Source: Nitrospirota bacterium
Lineage (GTDB): Bacteria; Nitrospirota; Thermodesulfovibrionia; Thermodesulfovibrionales; UBA6898
Assembly: GCA_021783515.1 (NCBI GenBank)
Contig: JAJXTV010000021.1
Coordinates: 1-63,553, forward strand
Reading direction: 5' to 3'
Length of the DNA: 63,553 bases
Position numbers and translations under genes: made by a program. Under the pieces are notes generated by a model. The model was not told the DNA's origin and did no database searches. It saw nothing but the letters and a program-made list of their open reading frames with translations. Positions 7,831 through 15,877 of the stretch are shown one piece after another (the first letter of the stretch is position 1; every line of letters begins with the position of its first letter).

Positions 7831-8001
7831 CTATCGCCCGGGCGACGCGGCGCGGAGGGTCTTGTCCTGACGGTTCGCCGGCCTCGGCCTGTCAGGCCTT
7901 TCGTCTTCCCGCATGATCTCCCTGGCGGTCTCGTGCTCGCCCGCTTCGGCGAAGGTCACTGCCATCATCAGTCTCTCGATCTTGTCCCAGAGCGTCTTCA
8001 T
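7831..8001 (-). CDS. Small FAEAGEH-motif protein, hypothetical
   Basis: A 56-residue protein starting MKTLWDKIERLMMAVTFAEA. The ATG at 8001 has AGGAG seven bases upstream; longer readings into the preceding gene are rejected. Residues ~5-28 form an amphipathic helix containing AVTFAEAGEHETAREI, and the rest is basic and proline-rich (DRPRPANRQDKTLR). The same FA(E/D)AGEHxxA signature occurs in two other products of this operon (10993-11472 and 11469-11618). It is the last gene of the TauE/Usp operon, 50 bases after the tandem UspA gene. Function unknown; a short interaction module is a guess. Confidence 0.7.
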   Translation of the reverse strand: MKTLWDKIERLMMAVTFAEAGEHETAREIMREDERPDRPRPANRQDKTLRAASPGR

Positions 8002-8051
8002 CTCATTCTCCTTTCGGTCAGTGCTGCCGTTCATGATTGCTGCCGTCGGGG

Positions 8052-8909
8052 CTACCCTCTTACCACGAGCACGGGGCAGGGCGCGTAGCCGATCACCTTT
8101 TCGGTGACGCTTCCCATGAGAAGCCTCCTTACGCCTGTCCTGCCATGGCTTCCCATGACGATCACTTCGGAGCGGCACGTCCGCGAAAGGTCCGTGATCG
8201 CCCTGTAGGATTCGCCTTCCCTTACGAAGGGCATTATCTTCACCCCTTCGGCCTCCGCCCTCCGGGTCACCTCGCCCACGAACCCCTTCGCCTTCTCGAC
8301 GAGTTTCTCGACCGCCTCCGGGGCCTGTGACTGAAACTCCTCCGTTACGTCGACGACCGATATCGCGCTGAGCAGGCCTCCTTCTGCCTTTGCGATGCGG
8401 ATCGCCTTTTCCGTGGCGGCCCTGCCGTACCGGGAGCCGTCCGTCGCAACGAGGATGCTGCCCCAGCCGATCGCGGTCCCGAGCGGGAAGACGAGGATGT
8501 CCCTCCGGGTGCTGCCTATGACGCGGGCCGTAACGCTGCCGACGAGCGCCCGCTCGATAGGCTTCGCACCGTGTCTTCCCATAACGATGAGGTCGTAGCT
8601 GCCTTCTTCCGCGGCATCGACGATAGCGTGAAAAGGCGCGTCCTCCTCGATCAGCGTCTTGACGGACACGCCTTCATCTCTCGCGATTTCCCGTACTGCC
8701 GTTAGGACCTTTTCGCCCTCCTGACGGAGCGCCCTGCTCACCTTTTCCCGCACGGCGGGTATCTGGAACAGGTCTTCATACGGAGGGACCGTGGTGATCG
8801 CCGTCAGCCAGCTCCCCTGTGCGACCGCCATCCTGCATGCCTGCCTGAAGGCGTTCCGGCCTGATTCAGAGCCGTCGACCGCCGCGAGTATCCTTCGGTA
8901 TCTTCCCAT
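8052..8909 (-). CDS. Universal stress protein, tandem UspA domains
   Basis: A 285-residue cytoplasmic protein with two UspA domains. Each begins with an (I/V)LVA(V/T)DGS-type strand (ILAAVDGSESG near residue 8; ILVATDGSRYG near 150) and ends with the ATP-binding G-x2-G-x9-GS motif (GRHGAKPIERALVGS and GSHGRTGVRRLLMGS), so it is of the nucleotide-binding type. The ATG at 8909 is chosen for the GGAGG upstream and the MGRYRRILAAVDGS start. It sits 29 bases after the membrane-protein gene in the TauE operon, probably acting in the stress response governed by the adjacent two-component system. Confidence 0.9.
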   Translation of the reverse strand: MGRYRRILAAVDGSESGRNAFRQACRMAVAQGSWLTAITTVPPYEDLFQIPAVREKVSRALRQEGEKVLTAVREIARDEGVSVKTLIEEDAPFHAIVDAAEEGSYDLIVMGRHGAKPIERALVGSVTARVIGSTRRDILVFPLGTAIGWGSILVATDGSRYGRAATEKAIRIAKAEGGLLSAISVVDVTEEFQSQAPEAVEKLVEKAKGFVGEVTRRAEAEGVKIMPFVREGESYRAITDLSRTCRSEVIVMGSHGRTGVRRLLMGSVTEKVIGYAPCPVLVVRG

Positions 8910-8938
8910 GACCGTTGTCCTCCGGGAGAAAGGAGGCA

Positions 8939-9676
8939 TCACGCCTCCTTTTTCACCTTCGCCTTCTTCATGCTCAGCCCGAGACCGTCGAACATGTAGA
9001 ATATCGCGTAGCCCCACCACATCGTGTAGGCGACATAAAACACGAGAAGTCCCGACATCATGCCTGCGTGGTCGACGACCTTCTCGCCTTCAATGGTGTA
9101 GAAGTTGTAGGCCGGCTCGAGCGCCTTTTTGAGCACGTCTGATACGATCTTGGACTCGGTGATCATCTTCTGCTTCTGGAGCTGCTTGTGTACCTTGGTC
9201 AGGGAGGTGTGCCACTGTCTGAGAGACTTTTTTTCGTCGTCCATTCCGTATTTTGACCTGATCGCGGCGCCGTCGTTCTTGAACATCGCATCGGCGTCCT
9301 GAAGGGCGGACGCGAGTACCTTCCCGAGGTCACCCTCGAGCTTCACCGAGGAGCCCGACACCGAGGCCGCCGCGCCGGCGGTAGTGAACACATTGGCAAT
9401 GCTCTGGGCCCTCTTTTGGGCTTCCCCCGGCTTGTCTTCTAGGTTGCCCGCTTTGATCGTGACCGAGAACGCCTTGCCGATGAACTGCTCGTTGCTCTTT
9501 GACACCTTCGGTATGAAGTAGGAAGAGCCCTTCGAAAGCCTGTTGAAACTGTCGTCGGCGAAGCGGAGACCGTTCTTGCCGCCGAAGACCGGGGAGAATA
9601 TAAGCAGCAGCACCGTAATGAAGGAGACGGCGAATACCGCCCCCATCCCGAATGTCTTTCTATTTCTTATCAGCAT
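8939..9676 (-). CDS. Membrane protein of the TauE/Usp operon, hypothetical
   Basis: A 245-residue protein with a transmembrane segment near each end (about residues 11-31 and 205-230). Between them lies an extracytoplasmic, largely helical domain (KRAQSIANVF, RSKYGMDDEKKSLRQW, KVHKQLQKQKM). The C-terminal segment ends in a lysine-rich tail (KKAKVKKEA), placing both ends in the cytoplasm. AGGAGG precedes the ATG, one base after the TauE stop, so the two genes are tightly coupled and the protein may be a TauE partner. I do not recognise the family. Confidence 0.75.
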   Translation of the reverse strand: MLIRNRKTFGMGAVFAVSFITVLLLIFSPVFGGKNGLRFADDSFNRLSKGSSYFIPKVSKSNEQFIGKAFSVTIKAGNLEDKPGEAQKRAQSIANVFTTAGAAASVSGSSVKLEGDLGKVLASALQDADAMFKNDGAAIRSKYGMDDEKKSLRQWHTSLTKVHKQLQKQKMITESKIVSDVLKKALEPAYNFYTIEGEKVVDHAGMMSGLLVFYVAYTMWWGYAIFYMFDGLGLSMKKAKVKKEA

Positions 9677-9677
9677 G

Positions 9678-10958
9678 TTATGCCTCCTCCTTCACGAACA
9701 CGGGGGCGACCTCGTCTTCCCCTCTCAGCTTGTTGATGTTTACGACGAACTTGCCGATCACCCAGGCGGCGAAGAGCCCGACGACGACCCAGAATATGAT
9801 GTTGCCTGCCGACTCGATCGCCTTCACCACGTCCTTCGACAAATTGATCATTTCGAGCTCGACGAGCTTCTTGGGGAGGGTAGCCGCCCTGTTAATGAAT
9901 CCGGCCAGGATCGATACCGCATAAAAGCCCCTGATATGGATCCCCTTGACCACCTTCGTCGTGAGCGCGCCGATCTGGATGCCGATCAGCGACCCCAGGA
10001 GCATCCCCATGGCGAGCGTATAAAAGACGTAGCCGTAGATCGCATACTGGGAGATCGCGGCGAGCCCCGCCGTGAAGATAATCTGCAGGATGTCGGTGCC
10101 GACGGTCGTCATCGAGGAGACGCCGAAGACGTAGACGAACATAGGGAACGTCACGAAGCCGCCGCCGACGCCCATGATCGCCGCGAGGAGCCCTACGACG
10201 ACGCCGCCGAGCGCCACGATGACGCCCGAGACCTTTCTGCCGCCCGGGACGTAGTCTTCGTCGAACCTGATGGCAGGCGGGATATTGACGTTCTGGACTT
10301 TCAGCGCCAGGCCGGTCATGCCGGAAGGCCCGCCGTGGGCGTCTCCGGCCTCATTGGCGTTTCTCGACTTCAGAAAGTCGATCAGGGCGTAGATGCCGAG
10401 AAAGCCGAGCAGGACCGCGTAGACGAGACTGATGAAGGCCTCGCTCAGCAGGGGGTCCCTGTCGTAGAGCGATTTGTTGATGTAGCCTCCGATAAAGGTG
10501 CCGCCGGCCGAGCCGACGAGAAAGGCGACGGCGAGCTTGACCGAGACATTGCCGAGTTTCTTGTGCACGGCCGTCCCCATGATCGCCTTGGCGAATATGT
10601 GGAAGAGGTCGGTGCCGACCGCCAGGATGCCCTTCACCCCTGCGGCCATCAGCGCCGGGGTGATGATGAAGCCGCCGCCCGCGCCGATGCAGCCGGTGAT
10701 GAGGCCGGCGCAAAGGCCGATCGCGATCGAGACGAGAAAGATGTTGGTGGAATAGAACGCGGGTGCGTAGGCCGTCTTGCCGCCGATCATGTCGCCCGCC
10801 TCCAGAAGCGATACGGCGAGAATCGGCAGGACCGCCGCCAGCAGGATCAGCATCTTTTTGCGGTTCTTCACGATCGACATCGATACCTCATAGTCCCATT
10901 TCGCATGCTGGACCGATGCCGCCTTCAGGAATTCGAATACCATTCTTCCGATACTCAT
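9678..10958 (-). CDS. TauE/SafE-family anion (sulfite/sulfonate) exporter
   Basis: A 426-residue polytopic membrane protein with the internal repeat of the TauE/SafE family: GLCAGLITGCIGAGGGFIITPALMA in the first half and VVGLLAAIMGVGGGFVTFPMFV in the second, each with the GxGGGF(I/V)xxP signature. The family exports sulfite, sulfoacetate or related organosulfur anions. The protein is longer than the minimal ~260-residue members, with an N-terminal cytoplasmic stretch of about 35 residues and a hydrophilic central loop (SRNANEAGDAHGG). AGGAGG precedes the ATG at 10958. It is flanked by stress-protein genes and a sigma54-type regulatory system, suggesting stress-induced efflux. Substrate not determinable. 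Confidence 0.85.
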   Translation of the reverse strand: MSIGRMVFEFLKAASVQHAKWDYEVSMSIVKNRKKMLILLAAVLPILAVSLLEAGDMIGGKTAYAPAFYSTNIFLVSIAIGLCAGLITGCIGAGGGFIITPALMAAGVKGILAVGTDLFHIFAKAIMGTAVHKKLGNVSVKLAVAFLVGSAGGTFIGGYINKSLYDRDPLLSEAFISLVYAVLLGFLGIYALIDFLKSRNANEAGDAHGGPSGMTGLALKVQNVNIPPAIRFDEDYVPGGRKVSGVIVALGGVVVGLLAAIMGVGGGFVTFPMFVYVFGVSSMTTVGTDILQIIFTAGLAAISQYAIYGYVFYTLAMGMLLGSLIGIQIGALTTKVVKGIHIRGFYAVSILAGFINRAATLPKKLVELEMINLSKDVVKAIESAGNIIFWVVVGLFAAWVIGKFVVNINKLRGEDEVAPVFVKEEA

Positions 10959-10992
10959 TGAAATAAGTCCTCCTTTAAATAAAATGTATTGG

Positions 10993-11472
10993 TTACGCCG
11001 CCGAGGGAGTGTTGCCCTTCGATACCACTACCAACGGACACTCCAGCTTCTTCCAGGCCTCCGAGAGCGCCTTTTCTCCGGCCCGGCACTCGATATCGAG
11101 CTCCGGCGCCGAGCCTATGACGACGAACAGTATCTCCCGCTTCTTTTCGGTGTACTGGAGGATCGCTTTTTTCATGCAGCCTTCTGTCCTGACAAGCCTG
11201 CATGCAACGCGCGCCTTCGCCGCCTCCGCCATGAACTGGTCGAGCAGCGCATGGCGGCCGCCTGACCTGGCAAGATACAGGACATCCACTGCCACTCCGA
11301 TCCGTCTGCTCAGGTTCAGCGCGTAAGTGAAGACGTTTCTGTCCATTAAACGGTCCGAAGTCGCAAGAAGCACCGTGTCCCTTCCCCTGAGGAAATCCCT
11401 TGCCGTGTCGTGCTCTCCCGCCTCGGCAAAAGAGATCGCCGACATCAGGTCGTCGAAGCGGCCGATGCTCAT
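10993..11472 (-). CDS. FAEAGEH-motif / UspA-like fusion protein
   Basis: A 159-residue protein. The first ~30 residues carry the helical signature SAISFAEAGEHDTARDFLRG seen in the two small proteins of this operon. The remainder is a UspA-like alpha/beta fold: DTVLLATSDRLMDRNVFTYA, VAVDVLYLAR, then ILFVVIGSAPELDI and CPLVVVSKGNTPS. The canonical G-x2-G-x9-G(S/T) nucleotide loop is not visible, so ATP binding is doubtful. The ATG at 11472 overlaps the stop of the upstream small gene by four bases (ATGA), coupling their translation. It precedes tauE by 34 bases. The fusion suggests the small proteins act with Usp-type partners. Confidence 0.8.
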   Translation of the reverse strand: MSIGRFDDLMSAISFAEAGEHDTARDFLRGRDTVLLATSDRLMDRNVFTYALNLSRRIGVAVDVLYLARSGGRHALLDQFMAEAAKARVACRLVRTEGCMKKAILQYTEKKREILFVVIGSAPELDIECRAGEKALSEAWKKLECPLVVVSKGNTPSAA

Positions 11473-11618
11473 GAAGCGCCCTCCTGCGCCGGCGGGGCCG
11501 CCGCAGGGGACCGGAACACCAGCCCCGCACTGAACTGCGCCGCCTGCTCGTGCTCGCCTGCGTCGGCAAATGCGACGGCGGCGAAGATTTCTTCCAGCCT
11601 CCTGAGGAACTGTCTCAT
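11469..11618 (-). CDS. Small FADAGEH-motif protein, first gene of the TauE/Usp operon
   Basis: A 49-residue protein starting MRQFLRRLEEIFAAVAFADA and continuing with GEHEQAAQF and an Ala/Pro-rich tail. The ATG at 11616-11618 is preceded by AAAGGAGGTC at good spacing, and the stop overlaps the start of the next gene by four bases. It shares the FA(E/D)AGEHxxA signature with the next gene and with 7831-8001. A putative sigma54-like promoter lies about 55 bases upstream. The strong ribosome binding site, coupling and conserved motif make this a real small gene. Function unknown. Confidence 0.7.
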   Translation of the reverse strand: MRQFLRRLEEIFAAVAFADAGEHEQAAQFSAGLVFRSPAAAPPAQEGAS

Positions 11619-11674
11619 CGTTTCTGACCTCCTTTTGTTTTTTGGGACCCTCGGTCCTTCCGTATATCTGCTAT

Positions 11675-11690
11675 CTCAAGCGGCATGCCA
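11675..11690 (-). promoter_or_regulatory. Putative sigma54 (-24/-12) promoter of the TauE/Usp operon
   Basis: Minus strand TGGCATG-CCGC-TTGAG, close to the consensus TGGCACG-N4-TTGCW. The GG of -24 is intact; the -12 has GA in place of GC. It lies 57 bases before the first gene, with two palindromic candidate enhancer sites 77 and 163 bases further upstream and an NtrC-type activator encoded next door. Confidence 0.5.
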
Positions 11691-11766
11691 CATCCTAAAA
11701 TATGGTAAGTCATTGGTTATAAAGGAAAATATCGGGCGGCACTCATCTCCTGTCTAAAGCATGGCG

Positions 11767-11779
11767 TTGCATAATGCAA
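11767..11779. promoter_or_regulatory. Palindromic operator / enhancer site 1 (TTGCATAATGCAA)
   Basis: A perfect TTGCA-N3-TGCAA inverted repeat in the divergent intergenic region. Its twin is at 11853-11865. Its distance from the sigma54-like promoter is typical of an enhancer for an NtrC-family activator. Confidence 0.55.
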
Positions 11780-11852
11780 TATTGATATGGGCTTTGCTGT
11801 CCTGACGGCCTGCAGCAGCGATTTCAGTGGTGTTGCAGGGCGTAATTAACTA

Positions 11853-11865
11853 TTGCAAAATGCAA
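11853..11865. promoter_or_regulatory. Palindromic operator / enhancer site 2 (TTGCAAAATGCAA)
   Basis: A second TTGCA-N3-TGCAA palindrome, 86 bases from the first. It covers the -35 hexamer of the histidine-kinase promoter, so a bound regulator could both activate the divergent operon and repress its own. Confidence 0.55.
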
Positions 11866-11882
11866 TGAAGGGGTGCTAGAAT
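11853..11882 (+). promoter_or_regulatory. Promoter of the histidine kinase/regulator pair (leaderless)
   Basis: TTGCAA (11853-11858), an 18-base spacer ending in an extended -10 TGC, and TAGAAT (11877-11882). The start codon at 11889 is only six bases beyond the -10 element, so the message is probably leaderless; no ribosome binding site is visible. Confidence 0.5.
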
Positions 11883-11888
11883 CGAACC

Positions 11889-13334
11889 ATGTTCGGTTTC
11901 ATGTCGAGCATTCAAAACAAGGTGAGGTTCGGATATTATTTCTGCCTCATCCTGATCGTCTTCGTCTCGATACTCAACTACGTCAATCTCACGAGGATCG
12001 ACAGAAAGGTATCTTTCAGCTTGGTCGTCTCGGAATTCTTCGACACGACACTCGAGATGAGGAGGTTCGAAAAGAACTATTTTCTCTACCGCGACAACGA
12101 AGACTTTGCCGAGAACCTCCGCTTTACGAAGAAGGCCGGAGAGGTCCTCGCCCACAACAGGGACGGCATCGGCAGGCTCCGGATAAGGACCGACGTCGAC
12201 GTGCTGGAGAGGGACATCGGGGAATACAAGTCCCTCATGCAGAGATACTACAGCCTGGACAAGGCCCGCCGGCCCGCCGAGGCCGAAGCGCTGGAAGGCA
12301 GGATCAGGGGGAAGGGGAAAAAGATCGTGGAGGCGACCGAGGCGATCTCGATCGCCGAGAAGATGTATATCCTCTCGCTCGTCTCTTCCTCCGAACGCGT
12401 CCTTATGCTGTCGATTATCTTTCTCCTCGTCGTCGGCCTGATCGTGGGACAGTACCTGTCGCGCATGGTCGTCAGCCCCCTCAAGCAGCTCGAAGACGGC
12501 ATCCAGAAGATCATAGAGGGCAGGTTCGATTCGCTTTCGATCCAATCCTCCGACAGGGAGATCGTCTCGCTGAGCAACGCAATGAGCAGGATGCTGAAGG
12601 AAATCGAGCTCAGGCAGATGCGCTTCATCATGCAGTCCGAAAAACTCGCCTGTCTCGGCACGATGGTCTCGGGGGTCGCCCACCAGCTCAACAACCCGCT
12701 TTCGAACATATTCAGCTCCTGCCAGATCCTCCACGAAGAAATAGAATATCCCGACATCATGTACAAAAAAGAGCTGATGCAGCAGATCGAAAAAGAGGTG
12801 GAGAGGGCCAAGGCGATGGTCCATTCCCTCCTGGAGTTTTCGCGGAAAAAGGAGTTCAAGAGCAAGCCGATCCCGGTCAGAGGGCTGGTGGAGGACACGA
12901 TCAGGCTGGTGCAGGGCGACATCCCGTCGAAGGTCGAGCTGCAGGTGGAGGTCCCGGAGGGCTGCTGGATTACTGCGGACAAGCAGAGGATCGAACAGGC
13001 GGTCCTCAACCTCGTCAAAAACGCGATCGATGCGATGCCCGACGGCGGCACGATCTCGATCACCGCCGACGAGGACGACGAGAGCAAGCTGGTGAGGATC
13101 AGGGTGCGGGACAGCGGCATCGGGATGGACGCCGATACCGCAAAACGGATCTTTGATCCCTTCTTCACGACGAAGGAGGACGGGAAAGGCTCGGGGCTCG
13201 GCCTCTACGTCGCCCGGGAGATCATCGAGGAGCACGAAGGTTCGATAAAGGCGGTCAGCGTGGAAGGGGAGGGCACCACATTCCTTATTACGCTGCCGAT
13301 GAAGGAGGCGCTGTGTGACGGCATGGGTGAATGA
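11889..13334 (+). CDS. Membrane sensor histidine kinase
   Basis: A 481-residue kinase. Transmembrane segments lie at about residues 15-31 and 172-192, with a ~140-residue periplasmic helical sensor between them (RRFEKNYFLYRDNEDF, LERDIGEYKSLMQRYY), then HAMP, a HisKA domain with phospho-acceptor His265 in VAHQLNNPLSNI, and HATPase_c boxes (NLVKNAIDAMPDGG; RDSGIGM; FFTTKEDGKGSGLGL). The HQLNNPLS H-box is the NtrB/ZraS-like type. It overlaps the NtrC-type regulator gene by 20 bases and is its cognate kinase by position. It is divergent from the TauE/Usp operon, its likely target. Its possible second partner is the receiver domain of Lon (inference). Confidence 0.92.
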   Translation: MFGFMSSIQNKVRFGYYFCLILIVFVSILNYVNLTRIDRKVSFSLVVSEFFDTTLEMRRFEKNYFLYRDNEDFAENLRFTKKAGEVLAHNRDGIGRLRIRTDVDVLERDIGEYKSLMQRYYSLDKARRPAEAEALEGRIRGKGKKIVEATEAISIAEKMYILSLVSSSERVLMLSIIFLLVVGLIVGQYLSRMVVSPLKQLEDGIQKIIEGRFDSLSIQSSDREIVSLSNAMSRMLKEIELRQMRFIMQSEKLACLGTMVSGVAHQLNNPLSNIFSSCQILHEEIEYPDIMYKKELMQQIEKEVERAKAMVHSLLEFSRKKEFKSKPIPVRGLVEDTIRLVQGDIPSKVELQVEVPEGCWITADKQRIEQAVLNLVKNAIDAMPDGGTISITADEDDESKLVRIRVRDSGIGMDADTAKRIFDPFFTTKEDGKGSGLGLYVAREIIEEHEGSIKAVSVEGEGTTFLITLPMKEALCDGMGE

Positions 13335-14727
13335 CGGCCTGCCCGGGGAGGCTGGAAAAGGGACTGCGGAATACAGGGCGAGGCTTCTGATCGTCGACGA
13401 CGAGCAGATTGCGCTCAGAAACATCGAACATGTGATGGCGCGCGAGGGCTACGAGGTCCAGGCGACGCAGAGCGGACCCGCCGCCCTGAAGATGCTCGAA
13501 GCGAGACGCTACGATATCGTCCTTACCGACCTGAAGATGGAGAAGGTCGACGGGCTGCAGATCCTGAAGAAATGCAGGTCTCTCTATCCCGACGCCGAGG
13601 TGGTCGTGATCACGGGATATGCGACCGTCCAGTCGGCCATTCAGGCGATAAAGAAGGGGGCATATGATTACATCACGAAGCCTTTCAAGCTGGACGAGGT
13701 GAGAAGGGTCGTCCGGGAGGCGGCCGTGAAAGTGGGGCTCAAGCAGGAGAACGCGCGGCTCAGGGAGCAGATCGAGAACTACCAGGGCAAGGTGAAGATC
13801 ATCACCCAGGACGCGGAGATGCAGAGGCTCCTGGAAACGGCGCGCCAGATCGCCCCGACCGACTGCAACGTGCTCGTGACCGGAGAGAGCGGCACAGGCA
13901 AGGAGCTCTTCGCGAGGTACATCCACCTTTACAGCAAACGCGCCTCAGGGCCCTTTTTTGCCGTTAACTGCGGGGCCTTCAACGAGGAACTGCTCGGCAA
14001 CGAGCTCTTCGGCCACGAGAAGGGCGCCTTTACCGGGGCCTCGGCGCTGAAAAAGGGGCTGATCGAGATGGCTTCCGGCGGCACACTCTTTCTTGACGAG
14101 ATCACCGAGATGCCCCTTTCGATGCAGGTGAAACTCCTGAGGGTTATCCAGGAGAAGGAGGTCCTGAGGCTCGGCGCGACCGCTCCGACCGGAGTGGACG
14201 TGAGGTTTCTGGCGGCGACGAACAGGGACCTGCAGGAGATGATAAGGAAGGGCGAGTTCCGGCAGGACCTCTACTTCAGGATGAACGTTGTGACGCTGCG
14301 GGTCCCGCCCCTGTCAGAGAGGAAGGAAGACATATCGCTTCTCAGTTATTACTTTCTCAAAAAATACGCCATGATGATGCAGAAGGACGTGAGGGAGATC
14401 TCCCCGGATGTGACCGCGATTCTCATGGGCTACGACTTCCCCGGAAACGTGCGGGAGCTCGAAAACATCATCGAAAGGGGCGTTGCGCTGTCAAATGGGG
14501 CGGCGGTCGAGACGGCGCATCTTTCTGAAGACCTGCGGGAGCTGAGCATCAGGACGTTCAGGAAGAAGGAGGGCCGTATCCCTTCGCTCGAGGAGCAGGA
14601 GATGGCCTACATCGACTGGGTGCTGGGCGAAGTCGGCCATAACAAGACGGCCGCCGCCCAGATACTCGGCATCGACCGGGTCTCGCTCTGGCGGAAGCTG
14701 AAGAAGTACGGGATGGACGGGGAGTGA
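13315..14727 (+). CDS. Sigma54-dependent NtrC-family response regulator
   Basis: A 470-residue regulator: receiver domain (~25-140; VDDEQ pocket, Asp72 in LTDLKM, ITGYATV, KPFKLDEVR), AAA+ domain with Walker A GESGTGKEL, the sigma54-contact motif GAFTGA (237-242), Walker B-type GTLFLDEI, and a C-terminal Fis-type helix-turn-helix (NKTAAAQILGIDRVSLWRKLKKYG). It overlaps the kinase gene by 20 bases. Likely binding sites are the two TTGCA-N3-TGCAA palindromes at 11767 and 11853. Its receiver is strikingly similar to the one inserted in Lon at 5779-7776, sharing for example EKxDG, ITGYATV and KPFKLDEVR. Confidence 0.93.
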   Translation: MTAWVNDGLPGEAGKGTAEYRARLLIVDDEQIALRNIEHVMAREGYEVQATQSGPAALKMLEARRYDIVLTDLKMEKVDGLQILKKCRSLYPDAEVVVITGYATVQSAIQAIKKGAYDYITKPFKLDEVRRVVREAAVKVGLKQENARLREQIENYQGKVKIITQDAEMQRLLETARQIAPTDCNVLVTGESGTGKELFARYIHLYSKRASGPFFAVNCGAFNEELLGNELFGHEKGAFTGASALKKGLIEMASGGTLFLDEITEMPLSMQVKLLRVIQEKEVLRLGATAPTGVDVRFLAATNRDLQEMIRKGEFRQDLYFRMNVVTLRVPPLSERKEDISLLSYYFLKKYAMMMQKDVREISPDVTAILMGYDFPGNVRELENIIERGVALSNGAAVETAHLSEDLRELSIRTFRKKEGRIPSLEEQEMAYIDWVLGEVGHNKTAAAQILGIDRVSLWRKLKKYGMDGE

Positions 14728-15148
14728 ACCCTAAAGCAGCATACCGGCGGGCAGAGTGTCCTCCAATCTTCTTGATGCGATAGGATGTTTCGGAGCATGG
14801 CGTCGAGAATAAAGGACTCTCTGAGAGGTATGTCCCGGTCAGGAGCTGCCGGCTCGGGCAGGCGGCGGTACGCGTGCCTGAACGTGCTGGCTCGCGCGAA
14901 GCTCATTTGGCCTCTTGACATTTGCAGAGGCACCCCGGAGGGTGGATATCCCGTTATTTCAAGGGGTTGAAGTGCCTAATTATTAGGCATAGCGCTGAAA
15001 CCCTTGCCGCTCTAAGGCATCCGGCATTTTACCTGCTTATTGTTCACAACCGGTGTTAGTATCTTTCGGAAATGCGATGTCAGGGCTGCCGGATGACAGT
15101 GCGGTTGCGGAAAACCGCACGGGGGGCAGCCGCCCCGGGGCCGTAGAG
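14728..15148. other. Intergenic region with one palindrome
   Basis: About 420 bases without a credible gene. It contains the palindrome at 14973-14989. No terminator with a T-run is apparent after the regulator gene, and I see no tRNA. Confidence 0.5.
14973..14989. promoter_or_regulatory. Perfect 17-bp palindrome TGCCTAATTATTAGGCA
   Basis: Inverted 8-base arms around a central T, in a long intergenic space downstream of the NtrC-type gene. It could be an operator or, less likely, part of a decayed element. No adjacent gene start suggests its target. Confidence 0.35.
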
Positions 15149-15835
15149 CTACGGCTGGTAGGCCGACTTGTCCCCGATGTCGTATTGAAGCGGCTGGAAG
15201 ACTTTCCTGAACATGAAAAACAGGAGCATTGCCGCTATCAGGCCGAGCCCGTATGAGGCATTTTTCAGGCCGAGCAACCCGACGGAATAAAGGAAGATGA
15301 AGGCCGGCATCAGAAAAGCGAGCAGGTATCCCTCGATCAGCTGAAAGCAGAAGGCCTCTTTCGCGGTGATAAAGCCGAGGCAGAGGGATAGCGGCATTAC
15401 AAGAAGGGCGGCGAGGGGACGGGCACCCAAAAGCGCCGCCGCCGGGCTTCCCTTGCCGAGGATAAAAAGCGCGGCGAAGCAGACGGCCGCAAGATAGTAG
15501 GTCTTTTTAAGGGCTCTGTGGAACTTCCCGACATAGAGATGGATGAAAAAGACGCTCAGCCCGACGCTGAAATACAGGGCGAGGATAAGCAGGTCGGCGG
15601 CGAACCCCGAGTAGACCATGCGCATATCGGGCATCTCCGGTCTTTCGACGGTCAGGACCGCCAGGACCGCGGAGATCGAGAGGATGGCGGTCGAAAGGAA
15701 TATCCCGCTTCTGTAGAGAAGCACGGTGATCCTGTCTTCTTTCGTAAGCGGCTGGTAAAACGCTCGTTCGCCCATAGAGAAGTATAGCATAACCGGGGCG
15801 ATCGCCTTGCCAAAGGAGACCGAAATCCCTATCAT
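15149..15835 (-). CDS. Polytopic membrane protein, hypothetical (DUF2301-like)
   Basis: A protein of up to 228 residues with about six to seven hydrophobic segments. The block [22 protein letters not shown] resembles the conserved KEAFCF..EG region of the DUF2301 family of uncharacterised integral membrane proteins; this assignment is from memory. A start at the internal ATG 15775 ([15 protein letters not shown]) is also plausible, because the longer form would leave only 42 bases to the divergent panB and overlaps its promoter; neither has a strong ribosome binding site. Function unknown. Confidence 0.7.
   Translation of the reverse strand: MIGISVSFGKAIAPVMLYFSMGERAFYQPLTKEDRITVLLYRSGIFLSTAILSISAVLAVLTVERPEMPDMRMVYSGFAADLLILALYFSVGLSVFFIHLYVGKFHRALKKTYYLAAVCFAALFILGKGSPAAALLGARPLAALLVMPLSLCLGFITAKEAFCFQLIEGYLLAFLMPAFIFLYSVGLLGLKNASYGLGLIAAMLLFFMFRKVFQPLQYDIGDKSAYQP
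15807..15835 (+). promoter_or_regulatory. Sigma70-type promoter of panB
   Basis: TTGCCA (15807-15812), a 17-base spacer and TATCAT (15830-15835), about 40 bases before the panB start, which has AAGGAG. Confidence 0.5.
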
Positions 15836-15877
15836 GTAAAGGATTACGTTAACTTATATAAGCAAGGAGAATTCGTC

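Noticed and set aside
11850-13424. 524-codon minus-strand frame opposite the histidine kinase
   Set aside because: GC-rich antisense shadow; the plus strand has a complete kinase with all motifs.
14785-14970. 61-codon frame after the NtrC-type regulator gene
   Set aside because: No ribosome binding site and low-complexity content; treated as non-coding.
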